A DNA stretch of 39,447 nucleotides. It comes from Streptomyces rochei. GTDB taxonomy: Bacteria; Actinomycetota; Actinomycetes; Streptomycetales; Streptomycetaceae. Within the stretch, counting starts at the first letter, position 1, and each line of letters opens with the position of its first letter. Under the pieces are notes generated by a model. The model was not told the origin of the DNA. It did not search any database and saw only the letters and a list, made by a program, of their open reading frames with translations. Position numbers and translations under genes: made by a program. Positions 31,697 through 39,447 of the stretch are shown in pieces. The stretch spans positions 1 to 39,447 of the forward strand of contig MUMD01000220.1 of NCBI GenBank assembly GCA_002155895.1. The letters are read 5' to 3'.

Positions 31697-32638
31697 ATGG
31701 CCGCGAACAACCGCCGCATGTCCGGCAAGAAGGGCGCGCAGGTCGGCAGCGGCGGCAAGCGGCGCCGGGGCCTGGAAGGCAAGGGGCCGACGCCTCCCGC
31801 CGAGATGCGCAAGGGGCACGCCAAGCAGCGCGCCGCCAACGCCAAGGCGCGCCGCGCCACCGGACGCACCCAGCAGCGGCGCGGCGGCGGGCGGTCCACC
31901 TCCGAGCTGGTCGTCGGCCGCAACCCGGTCTTCGAGGCGCTGCGCGACGGTGTGCCCGCCTCGACGCTCTACGTCCAGCAGTTCATCGACAACGACGAGC
32001 GGGTGCGCGAGGCGCTCCAGATCGCGGCCGAGCGCGGCGGCATCAACCTCATGGAGGCGCCGCGCCCCGAGCTGGACCGGATGACCAACGGGCTCAACCA
32101 CCAGGGTCTCGTCCTCCAGGTCCCGCCCTACGAGTACGCGCACCCCGAGGACCTGGTCGCCGCCGCCCACGACGAGGGCGCGGACCCGCTGATCGTCGCC
32201 CTCGACGGCGTGACCGACCCGCGCAACCTCGGTGCCGTCGTCCGCTCCGTCTCCGCCTTCGGCGGCCACGGCGTCGTCGTCCCCGAGCGGCGCGCGGCCG
32301 GCATGACGGCGGGCGCCTGGAAGACGTCCGCCGGTACGGCCGCCCGTACGCCGGTGGCCCGCGCGACCAACCTCACCCGGGCGCTGGAGCAGTACCAGAA
32401 GGCCGGGCTCACGGTCGTCGGTCTCGCCGCCGACGGCGAGGTCGAACTCGGTGACCTGGAGGCCCTGGACGGCCCCCTGGTCGTCGTGGTCGGCAGCGAG
32501 GGCAAGGGCCTGTCCCGGCTCGTCGGGGAGACCTGCGACTTCCGGGTGCGGATCCCGATGCCGGGCGGGGCCGAGTCGCTGAACGCCGGTGTGGCGGCGG
32601 GCATCGTGCTGTACGAGGCGGCGCGGCGCAGGCGCTGA
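31697..32638 (+). CDS. rlmB: 23S rRNA (guanosine-2'-O)-methyltransferase RlmB
   Basis: A 313-residue SpoU/TrmH-type (SPOUT) enzyme that methylates the ribose of the 23S rRNA guanosine equivalent to E. coli G2251. Residues 1-65 are a Lys/Arg/Gly-rich leader common in actinobacterial members. The substrate-binding domain begins at [14 protein letters not shown]. The SAM-binding knot shows motif 1 [17 protein letters not shown], motif 2 [15 protein letters not shown] and motif 3 [20 protein letters not shown]. Motif-1 Asn and the motif-3 Ser-Leu-Asn are conserved. It follows cysS on the same strand. Confidence 0.93.
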   Translation: MAANNRRMSGKKGAQVGSGGKRRRGLEGKGPTPPAEMRKGHAKQRAANAKARRATGRTQQRRGGGRSTSELVVGRNPVFEALRDGVPASTLYVQQFIDNDERVREALQIAAERGGINLMEAPRPELDRMTNGLNHQGLVLQVPPYEYAHPEDLVAAAHDEGADPLIVALDGVTDPRNLGAVVRSVSAFGGHGVVVPERRAAGMTAGAWKTSAGTAARTPVARATNLTRALEQYQKAGLTVVGLAADGEVELGDLEALDGPLVVVVGSEGKGLSRLVGETCDFRVRIPMPGGAESLNAGVAAGIVLYEAARRRR

Positions 32639-32752
32639 GCCGGGAACGGGGGTTCGACCCCGTCACCCGCACGGGGTGTTCCGGGCTGTCCGGGCGGGCT
32701 TGACGCGGTCCGGACAGTTCGGCGCGGTCAAGGCAGTGTCCTAACGACACAT

Positions 32753-32770
32753 CACTCGGTTAGATGAGTG
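32753..32770 (+). promoter_or_regulatory. Inverted repeat over start of DoxX-like gene
   Basis: CACTC (32753-32757) and GAGTG (32766-32770) flank the start ATG at 32764, and TGTC-CTAAC-GACA sits just before it. GGTTAGAT contains a TTAGAT -10-like element, which would give a leaderless or short-leader transcript. No Shine-Dalgarno is seen. Confidence 0.35.
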
Positions 32771-34518
32771 TGGACACCAGAACACCCCGCACACCCACGG
32801 GGGACCGCTCGTCGGGATACGACGACGCTCCCGCGCTGAGCATGGTGAAGGTGCCGAGCGATCCGGCCCAGGTCATCGTCAATCACGCGAGCTTCCGCGT
32901 GCAGCTCGGTGCCTCCGCCGGGCGGACCCGGTCCCCGCGGATCGCGCGGCACTTGAGCGCCACCCAGGACACCGCCCGCATGCCCGTGCCGGGCGCCGCC
33001 CCGGCCGCCGGCCGCCGCCGCGCCGTCGTCTGGAGCGGGCGGTCCGACCCGGACGACACCGGCGCCCACCGGCTGCTCCAGGCGGTGCGGGCCGGAGCCG
33101 GCCGTCACGTGGAGGAACCTGCCGCCGAGGTCTCCGCCGACGCCGGGGCCACCCAGGTGATCCCCCGCGTCGGCATCGACGGCGGCGCCCCCGGCCACGA
33201 CGGCTACGGGGGGTACGACGACTACGACGACGGGCCCGCCACCCAGACCCTCGAGACCCCCCTCGTCGGCGCCCAGCGCGGCCCCGTCCCGGACGGCACC
33301 CGGCTGCTGCCCGCCATGCGCACCGTCGGCAGCGCCTACGACGAACCCGCCTACGCCGGCGAGGACTTCACCACCGGACCCGGGCAGTACGGCGACGGGC
33401 ACGCGGACGGCTACGGCGGGGGCGCGGAAGAGCCCGAGCCGCGCACCCGGCGGCACGCCGACGACGACGCGCGGCACGCCTACTTCCCCGGCCGCCGCAT
33501 GAACCTCGGCGTCGTGCTGCTCCCGCTGCGCGTCTTCCTCGGCTTCATCTCCATCTACGCCGGCATGGGCAAGCTCTGCGACCCCGTCTACTTCGACGGC
33601 GGCGAGCGCGGCTCCATGGTCAAGTGGCTCAACACCCTGCACCCCTGGGACGTCGCCGAGCCGCTGCGCCAGTTCGCCCTCGCGCACCCCGTCGGCGCCG
33701 GGCTGGTGATCGCCTTTCTCCAGGTGCTCGTGGGTGTCCTGACCGTCCTGGGCTGCTGGCAGCGCGTCGCCGCCGTCATCGGCGCCGGTCTGTCCGCCGC
33801 GCTGCTCGTCACCGTCAGCTGGAAGAGCGTCCCGGTCTACGACGCGCCCGACATCATCTACCTCGCTGCCTGGTCCCCGCTGATCATCGCCGGCGCGCCC
33901 GTCTACTCCGTGGACGGCAGGCTCGCCGGCAACGCCTGGCGGCGCCTCGGCCCGCGCGCCGACATCTGGGACCTGCGCCGCTACGTACTGCGCCGCGGCG
34001 CCCTCGTCACCTTCCTGGTCGCCGGTGTGACCCTGCTGGTCGGCTCGCTGCTCGGCGGTGCCGTCCGGGACGCCGACCGGGTGGTCGTCCCCGGCCCCGG
34101 CGAGGCCCCGCGCAACGAACTGCCCGGCTCCCCGCTCCCGCAGGAGCCCGGCACCCGCGAGCCGAAGACGTCCCCGGAGGCCTCCGCCTCCCCCACCCGG
34201 GGGGCGACCGGCGGCGCGGCCACTCCCTCCGAGGGCGCCGCGGCCACGTCCGGGGCGACCCGCGACAGCGGCAGCGCCACCGCGGGCACCGTGCCCAGCC
34301 AGACCCAGGGCACCACGGGACAGGCGCCGCCGCGGCAGTCCTCCCCGGCCGGCCAGGCACCGAGCACCACGGCCGGACCGACCGCAGGCGGCACGACGAC
34401 CGGCGGCGGTGGCGGCAGCGGCTCCGGCGGTGGCGCGAGCGACAGCGACGGTGGCGGCTCCTCCTCCACCGGAGAGCCGGGCGGCGGCAGCCGCCTCGTG
34501 GGCGGCCTCCTGGGCTAG
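32764..34518 (+). CDS. DoxX-family membrane protein with long disordered ends
   Basis: A 584-residue protein. The N-terminal 240 residues are Asp/Gly/Arg/Tyr-rich and probably disordered and cytosolic, with tyrosine repeats such as GYGGYDDYDDG. A DoxX-type core at about 245-440 has four or five hydrophobic segments: LGVVLLPLRVFLGFISIYAG, GLVIAFLQVLVGVLTVLG, ALLVTVSWK, and ALVTFLVAGVTLLVGSLLGG. The C-terminal 130 residues are Ser/Thr/Gly/Pro-rich and likely outside or disordered. DoxX core function is not settled (quinone-related or redox maintenance). No ribosome site is seen and an inverted repeat covers the start, pointing to leaderless expression. A 20-bp terminator ends the unit. Confidence 0.8.
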   Translation: MSVDTRTPRTPTGDRSSGYDDAPALSMVKVPSDPAQVIVNHASFRVQLGASAGRTRSPRIARHLSATQDTARMPVPGAAPAAGRRRAVVWSGRSDPDDTGAHRLLQAVRAGAGRHVEEPAAEVSADAGATQVIPRVGIDGGAPGHDGYGGYDDYDDGPATQTLETPLVGAQRGPVPDGTRLLPAMRTVGSAYDEPAYAGEDFTTGPGQYGDGHADGYGGGAEEPEPRTRRHADDDARHAYFPGRRMNLGVVLLPLRVFLGFISIYAGMGKLCDPVYFDGGERGSMVKWLNTLHPWDVAEPLRQFALAHPVGAGLVIAFLQVLVGVLTVLGCWQRVAAVIGAGLSAALLVTVSWKSVPVYDAPDIIYLAAWSPLIIAGAPVYSVDGRLAGNAWRRLGPRADIWDLRRYVLRRGALVTFLVAGVTLLVGSLLGGAVRDADRVVVPGPGEAPRNELPGSPLPQEPGTREPKTSPEASASPTRGATGGAATPSEGAAATSGATRDSGSATAGTVPSQTQGTTGQAPPRQSSPAGQAPSTTAGPTAGGTTTGGGGGSGSGGGASDSDGGGSSSTGEPGGGSRLVGGLLG

Positions 34519-34549
34519 CCACCGCCCGGCGGCCCCACCGGCCGCCCGC

Positions 34550-34595
34550 ACGCCGAAGGGGCCCCGCACACGGAAGTGCGGGGCCCCTTCGGCGT
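34550..34595. terminator. Perfect 20-bp bidirectional terminator
   Basis: The arms 34550-34569 and 34576-34595 are exact reverse complements (key GAAGGGGCCCC...GGGGCCCCTTC) around a 6-nt ACGGAA loop. It lies between the convergent DoxX-like and nucleotidyltransferase genes. Confidence 0.93.
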
Positions 34596-34613
34596 ATCGG
34601 CGCTGCCGGGCGC

Positions 34614-35351
34614 TCAGCGGCCGCCGAGAGCCGCCAGTTCCCGGGCCGCCTCCGTCAGGTCCTTGGCGGTGTCGATGGCACGCCAGTAGGAGCCCTGCGG
34701 GATCGGGAAACCGGCCAGCCGGTGCTCGCGGGCCAGCCGCGGGAAGGTCGTGCGCTCGTGGTCACCGCGCTCCGGGAGCATCTGGGCGAAGTCCGACGAG
34801 AAGACGTAGACACCGGCGTTGATCTCGAAGGTCGACGGCGGTGCCTCGATGAAGTCGGTGATGTGGCCGAAGCCGTCCGTCTGCACGGCGCCCCACGGCA
34901 GCCGCGGACGGGCCAGGGCGAGGGTCGCGACGGCGTCCCGCTCGGCGTGGAAGTCGGCCATGTCGCGCAGCGAGAAACGGGTCCAGATGTCCCCGTTGGT
35001 GGCGTACCAGGGCCGGTCGGGGTGGGGCAGGTGCGCGGCGGCGTACTTGAGGCCGCCGCCGCGGCCCAGCGGCTCGGTCTCGACGACGGTGGTGACGGAG
35101 AGCGGCAGGTCGGTCTTCTCCAGCCACCCCTGCAGCACCTCGGCCAGGTGGCCGCAGGAGACCACGACGTCCGTCACGCCCTCCTCGGCGAGCCAGGCGA
35201 GCTGATGGCCGATGATCGGGGTCCCCGTGCCCGGGATCTCCACCATCGGCTTGGGCCGGTCGTCGGTGTACGGGCGCAGCCGGGAACCCTGTCCGCCGGC
35301 CAGGACGACGGCTTGAACGGGGCGGCGGGACGCGGCGTTCGGATCGGTCAT
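34614..35351 (-). CDS. Sugar-nucleotide transferase (NTP_transferase family)
   Basis: A 245-residue protein. Its nucleotide-binding loop VVLAGGQGSRLRPYTDDRPKPMVEIPG (residues 15-41) has the GGxGxRLxPxT and PKP signature of nucleotidyltransferases that activate sugar-1-phosphates. A metal-binding NGDIW and EINAGVYVF follow. It lacks the left-handed beta-helix of GlmU and a thymidylyl-type C-terminus, so it is a single-domain type. Substrate candidates are glucose- or mannose-1-phosphate. Its product may feed wall polymer or glycan synthesis (inference). Neighbours do not decide this. It starts at MTDPNAASRR. Confidence 0.85.
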   Translation of the reverse strand: MTDPNAASRRPVQAVVLAGGQGSRLRPYTDDRPKPMVEIPGTGTPIIGHQLAWLAEEGVTDVVVSCGHLAEVLQGWLEKTDLPLSVTTVVETEPLGRGGGLKYAAAHLPHPDRPWYATNGDIWTRFSLRDMADFHAERDAVATLALARPRLPWGAVQTDGFGHITDFIEAPPSTFEINAGVYVFSSDFAQMLPERGDHERTTFPRLAREHRLAGFPIPQGSYWRAIDTAKDLTEAARELAALGGR

Positions 35352-35426
35352 GGCCCGAACTGTACGCGGCGCCCCGCGGGCCCGAGCAGGGTCCTCGGCC
35401 CCCGGGCTCCCGGGCTCGGCGGCTCG

Positions 35427-35897
35427 TCAGCTGTGCGCGGCCAGCACGCCCGAGGCGAAGGCGGTGTCGCAGACGGGGCGCGCGTAAGACTGGGCGCGCG
35501 TCGGGCCGTACACCTTGACCGCGGCGCGGCCGAGGGCGCGGGCGATGGAGGCGCAGTGCCCGGCCAGCGACGGGCGCTCGTTCACCGCCTGCTGGAGGTG
35601 GGTGAGGGCGACGCCCGGGTCCTCCTCCTGCAGTTCGGTCAGCAGCCGGTCGCGCAGCACCTCGTGCGGGGCGCGCTTGGCGGCCTTGGCGGAGGACGCC
35701 TTGGCGGAGGAGGCTTCCGACGCGGCGAGCACCGAGTCGGCTGGATCCCCCGACCAGTTGACCCGGGTGACCGCGAGGGTCCCGGAGAGCACCAGGACGA
35801 CGGGCAGGACGAGGGCGAGAGAGCGGCCGATCCGGTGGGCGGGGCCCCGGCCGCGTCGCGTCTGTCGGGTGGCGGAGTGCTTCACGGAGTGCTTCAC
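35427..35897 (-). CDS. Small membrane-anchored or secreted protein of unknown function
   Basis: A 156-residue protein. A basic N-terminus (Lys/Arg/His-rich, 27 residues) precedes a hydrophobic segment SLALVLPVVLVLSGTLAV, then a Ser/Ala/Lys linker and a domain (about 75-156) with two Cys at positions that could form a disulphide (HCASIARALGR and PVCDTAFASGV). It has no recognised family; the order resembles SCO4239-like proteins. The start is GTG 35897, but an identical 12-bp duplication (GTGAAGCACTCC) gives a second GTG at 35885. No Shine-Dalgarno is seen and a TACCCT -10-like element is only a few bases upstream, fitting a leaderless start. Confidence 0.65.
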   Translation of the reverse strand: MKHSVKHSATRQTRRGRGPAHRIGRSLALVLPVVLVLSGTLAVTRVNWSGDPADSVLAASEASSAKASSAKAAKRAPHEVLRDRLLTELQEEDPGVALTHLQQAVNERPSLAGHCASIARALGRAAVKVYGPTRAQSYARPVCDTAFASGVLAAHS

Positions 35898-36038
35898 GCG
35901 AGTGAGGGTAGCGCCCGGTAATGATTTGGCGACATTTAGTCACCCCTTCGGGGGATGGAGAGCGGCCTCGAAATGGGTAAGGGGTTGACGCACACGGCTC
36001 GAAATGTCCGGTGCGCCGGGGTATTTGTCGACAACGGG

Positions 36039-36068
36039 AAGAGCCCCGCAGCAGGCTGCGGGGCTCTT
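36039..36068 (-). terminator. Terminator of msiK
   Basis: AAGAGCCCCGCA (36039-36050) pairs with TGCGGGGCTCTT (36057-36068) over a 6-nt loop; T-rich sequence lies on both sides. It is downstream of msiK (minus strand) and would work in both directions. Confidence 0.85.
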
Positions 36069-36165
36069 TTCGTCAACGCGGGTGAATTCACCCGGCCGCG
36101 TGGTTTCCGGGCGCTCCGGTTTGCCGGGGTCCCGGAGGCGGCCGGCGCCCGCGGGTCGGCCGGTG

Positions 36166-37302
<1,137 letters not shown>

Positions 37303-37361
37303 GGTGATGGGCCCCCTTCTACCGGCAGGAACGTGCCGGACGATCCGTTGTAGGAAGGTGG

Positions 37362-37377
37362 TGTGGTGTAGTCCACA
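37362..37377 (-). promoter_or_regulatory. DasR (dre)-like operator upstream of msiK
   Basis: TGTGGTGTAGTCCACA matches the known DasR consensus AGTGGTCTAGACCACT at 12 of 16 positions and keeps the palindromic GTGG...CCAC ends. It lies 60-75 bp before the msiK ATG. A role in GlcNAc-responsive control is inferred. Confidence 0.55.
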
Positions 37378-37519
37378 CGGGTGAACTGGCACAGGACGGT
37401 ACCTGGCGTTCACCTGATCTGTCAGTACCTGCGGGGCTGTGAACTTCGCCGAAATTTTCGAATCACATCGTTCACCGGCTCTGTGTACAGTGGAGCCGCC
37501 GCGCGCTCCGCCGCGCGAC

Positions 37520-37593
37520 GCCTCCTTAGCTCAGCTGGTCAGAGCGCCGCTCTTGTAAAGCGAAGGTCGTCGGTTCGAATCCGACAGGGGGCT
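37520..37593 (+). tRNA. tRNA-Thr (anticodon TGT)
   Basis: 74 nt. The acceptor GCCTCCT pairs with AGGGGGC (one T-G wobble), the D arm is AGCTCAGCTGGTCAGAGC, the anticodon arm is GCGCCGCTCTTGTAAAGCGAAGG-like with TGT in the loop, and the T arm is GTCGG-TTCGAAT-CCGAC. No 3' CCA is encoded. A terminator follows at 37602. Confidence 0.95.
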
Positions 37594-37601
37594 CGGCAGC
37601 G

Positions 37602-37634
37602 AAGGCCCCGCCGTCCACCGGACGGCGGGGCCTT
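37602..37634. terminator. Bidirectional terminator after tRNA-Thr
   Basis: AAGGCCCCGCCGTCC (37602-37616) pairs perfectly with GGACGGCGGGGCCTT (37620-37634) over a 3-nt loop. It separates tRNA-Thr from the convergent peptidase gene. Confidence 0.88.
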
Positions 37635-37666
37635 CCGCGTCGGCGCGGGGCGGGCCGGGCCGGGGG

Positions 37667-39346
37667 CTACTTGCCCTCCGGCAGCGGTGCGGGCTCGCAG
37701 ACCGCGCCGCGCTTCGGCAGCCTCCCGTCGAGCAGGTACGTGTGGACCGCGTCGCGCACACAGGGGTTGCCGGAGTCGAAGGCGCCGTGGCCCTCGCCCC
37801 GGTAGGTGAGTTCGAAGCCGACGTCCTCGCCCAGTGCCTCGGCCATGCGGGCGGCGCCCTCGTACGGGGTGGCGGGGTCGCCGGTGTTGCCGACCAGCAG
37901 GATCGGTGCCGCGCCGGGCGCGCTCACCTCGGGGTGCCGGGCCTCCCCGGGGACCGGCCAGCCGGCGCAGGAGAGCGCGCTCCACGCCAGGCCCGGGCCG
38001 AACAGCGGGGACGCCTCGAGGAACTCGGGCATCCTGCGCTCCACGTCGGCCACGGTGTAGCGGTCGCTGGAGTCGTCGCAGGTGATGGCCCTGAAGGCGT
38101 CGTTCTCGTTGCTCCGGTCCACGGGGTCGTCGTCGGTGCCGTCGTCGTCGCCGTCGTCCTCGGTGCCGCCGTCGCCGTCGCCGCCGGAGCCGTGCTGGCC
38201 GAGCACCTCGGCCAGCTCCGCCAGGACGTCGCCGTCGCCGCCGGTCACCGCCTCCAGGCCGACCAGCAGCGCGGGCCAGAAGCTCTGGCTGTAGAGCGAT
38301 CCGGTGATCGCGGAGATGACCTCGTCGCCGTCGAGTTCACCGCCGTCCGAGGTGGCCAGGGGGGTGTCGTCGAGTTCCGCCTCGAGGTCGACGGCGGTCT
38401 CCACGATCGCCTCGACGTCCTCGCCGAGCGTGCAGCGCTGCTCGACGCACCAGCGGGCGAAGTGCTCGAAGGCGAGCTGGAAGCCGGCGGCCTGGCCGAG
38501 CGCCCCCTCCATCATGTCCTGGGTCGGGTCGACGACACCGTCCAGCACGGCCCGGCCCACACGCTCCGGGAACAGGTGGGCGTACACGCCGCCGAGCTGG
38601 GTGCCGTACGAGATCCCGAAGTAGTGCAGCTTCTCGTCGCCGAGGATCTGCCGCATCAGGTCCAGGTCGCGGGCGGCCTCGGTGGTGCCGACGTACGGCA
38701 GGACGTCGCCGGAGTTCTTCTCGCACGCCGCGGCGATCAGCTCGTTCAGCTCGACCAGCGCGTCGGACTCGTCGCCGCCGTCGTCGGGCGCCTGGTCCAC
38801 CTTCTCCTCGGCCTCCTGGGCCGCCTCGGGGTCCAGGCAGCGCACGCCGCGGCTGTCGCCGACGCCGCGCGGGTCGAAGCTCACCAGGTCGTAGCGGGTG
38901 CGCAGTTCCTCGTAGTCGGTGGCGAAGGCGGGCAGCGCGGCCACGCCGGAGCCGCCCGGGCCGCCGAAGTTGAAGAGCAGCGAACCGAGCCGGTCGTCCG
39001 CGTCACCGCTGGAGCGGGCCCGGATCAGTGCGATGCCGATGGTCTTCCCGCCGGGCTTCTCCCAGTCCAGCGGGGCCCGCATGGTGGCGCACTGCCAGCG
39101 GGTGCCGTCCGGGAGCGGGGCGGGGGCCTCGCCGCCGCCCTGGACGGGGCTCGGGGCGGGGCAGTCCCGCCAGTCCAGGGTCTGTTGCCGCAAGCGGTTC
39201 TCGTCGGGTCGGTCGCTCGCCGCCGCGGTGCCGTCGGCTCCCCGGCCGGCGTCCCGTTCCGTCGGCGCGCAGGCCGCCAGGGAGCAGGAGAGCAGGGTCG
39301 CGGTGGACAGCAGGGCAGCGGTGGATATCAGGCGTGCTGTGGGCAT
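37667..39346 (-). CDS. Secreted alpha/beta-hydrolase (S33, tripeptidyl-aminopeptidase-like) lipoprotein
   Basis: A 559-residue exported protein. A lipoprotein signal ends SLAAC with the lipidated Cys at about 26. The alpha/beta-hydrolase core shows LLFNFGGPGGSGVAALP (oxyanion loop), YDLVSFDPRGVGDSRGVRC, the nucleophile elbow FGISYGTQLGG (Ser) and the C-terminal TAP-like part NTGDPATPYEGA (Asp) with GEGHGAFDSG (His). This is the layout of the streptomycete SlpD/SlpE and Tap mycelial proteases, which release N-terminal tripeptides. An acidic low-complexity insert (Gly/Asp-rich, about 400-430) is unusual. The substrate is not known. It is convergent with tRNA-Thr across a terminator. Confidence 0.9.
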   Translation of the reverse strand: MPTARLISTAALLSTATLLSCSLAACAPTERDAGRGADGTAAASDRPDENRLRQQTLDWRDCPAPSPVQGGGEAPAPLPDGTRWQCATMRAPLDWEKPGGKTIGIALIRARSSGDADDRLGSLLFNFGGPGGSGVAALPAFATDYEELRTRYDLVSFDPRGVGDSRGVRCLDPEAAQEAEEKVDQAPDDGGDESDALVELNELIAAACEKNSGDVLPYVGTTEAARDLDLMRQILGDEKLHYFGISYGTQLGGVYAHLFPERVGRAVLDGVVDPTQDMMEGALGQAAGFQLAFEHFARWCVEQRCTLGEDVEAIVETAVDLEAELDDTPLATSDGGELDGDEVISAITGSLYSQSFWPALLVGLEAVTGGDGDVLAELAEVLGQHGSGGDGDGGTEDDGDDDGTDDDPVDRSNENDAFRAITCDDSSDRYTVADVERRMPEFLEASPLFGPGLAWSALSCAGWPVPGEARHPEVSAPGAAPILLVGNTGDPATPYEGAARMAEALGEDVGFELTYRGEGHGAFDSGNPCVRDAVHTYLLDGRLPKRGAVCEPAPLPEGK

Positions 39347-39447
39347 GCGCTCAGGCTCCGGCGGGCCGGACGCGGGCGCGCGGTACGGCGTCCATTCGGC
39401 GCAAGCGGCCCCCGCCCGGTGACGGGGCGGGGGCGCCGGTCCGGTGA

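Noticed and set aside
28318-31923. 1201-codon minus-strand open frame across ispD-cysS
   Set aside because: It is antisense to four well-supported genes and is an effect of high GC content.
35985-36068. Possible plus-strand small RNA: TTGACG followed by a terminator
   Set aside because: No -10-like hexamer lies 16-18 bp after TTGACG; the hairpin is sufficiently explained as the msiK terminator.

Overview
The window reads as chromosomal DNA of a Streptomyces species. Base composition is very GC-rich with strong third-position GC bias, GTG starts are common, and the gene content and order match the conserved central chromosome of this genus: mshA, gpmA, phoU with phoR-phoP, carD, ispD-ispF, cysS, rlmB, msiK. 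From memory this corresponds roughly to the SCO4200-SCO4241 interval of S. coelicolor. No rRNA, CRISPR array or intact insertion sequence was seen.

Left part (1-14.4 kb): a truncated NAD(P)-binding reductase diverges from an HxlR regulator, followed by a soluble Hanks-type kinase with an unrecognised C-terminal half. Next come an XRE regulator behind a perfect inverted repeat, an HBHA-like coiled-coil protein and a DUF2516 membrane protein. On the minus strand lie a receiver-SpoIIE phosphatase, an NlpC/P60 cell-wall hydrolase and a methyltransferase. mshA (mycothiol synthesis, with a SigR-like promoter) overlaps a YbjN-family gene. An AraC regulator/DUF2000 pair, an MFS transporter whose 3' end is tandemly repeated, and gpmA complete the block.

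Island (about 14.3-18.25 kb): a decayed integrative element. It holds a 39-codon membrane ORF, a tyrosine recombinase pseudogene with several frameshifts, palindromes and short tandem repeats. It also holds an intact, much lower-GC pair encoding a ParA-like ATPase and a HEPN-domain protein, coupled by a TGATG overlap. The HEPN gene carries a TTA codon. This pair is the best candidate for an undescribed system, possibly defence or toxin-like.

Middle (18.3-23.5 kb): an RsbW-like ATPase diverges from a GntR/UTRA regulator over matching palindromes. A DinB-like protein, an atypical tRNA-Trp-like gene and an ATPase with a DUF234-type nuclease-like end (with its own palindromic promoter) follow. 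Then come an SCO4225-family membrane protein, an SCO4226-family nickel-binding protein and a Cys/Gly-rich small protein.

Right part (23.6-39.4 kb): phoU diverges from phoR-phoP across PHO-box-like repeats. A lipoprotein, a 690-bp gap with a long hairpin, then carD, ispD-ispF, cysS and rlmB follow. A DoxX-like protein, a sugar-nucleotide transferase, a small secreted or anchored protein, msiK behind a DasR-like site, tRNA-Thr(UGU) and a secreted S33-family peptidase end the window. Phosphate control, isoprenoid precursor supply, Cys-tRNA charging and ABC sugar uptake are the main housekeeping themes.
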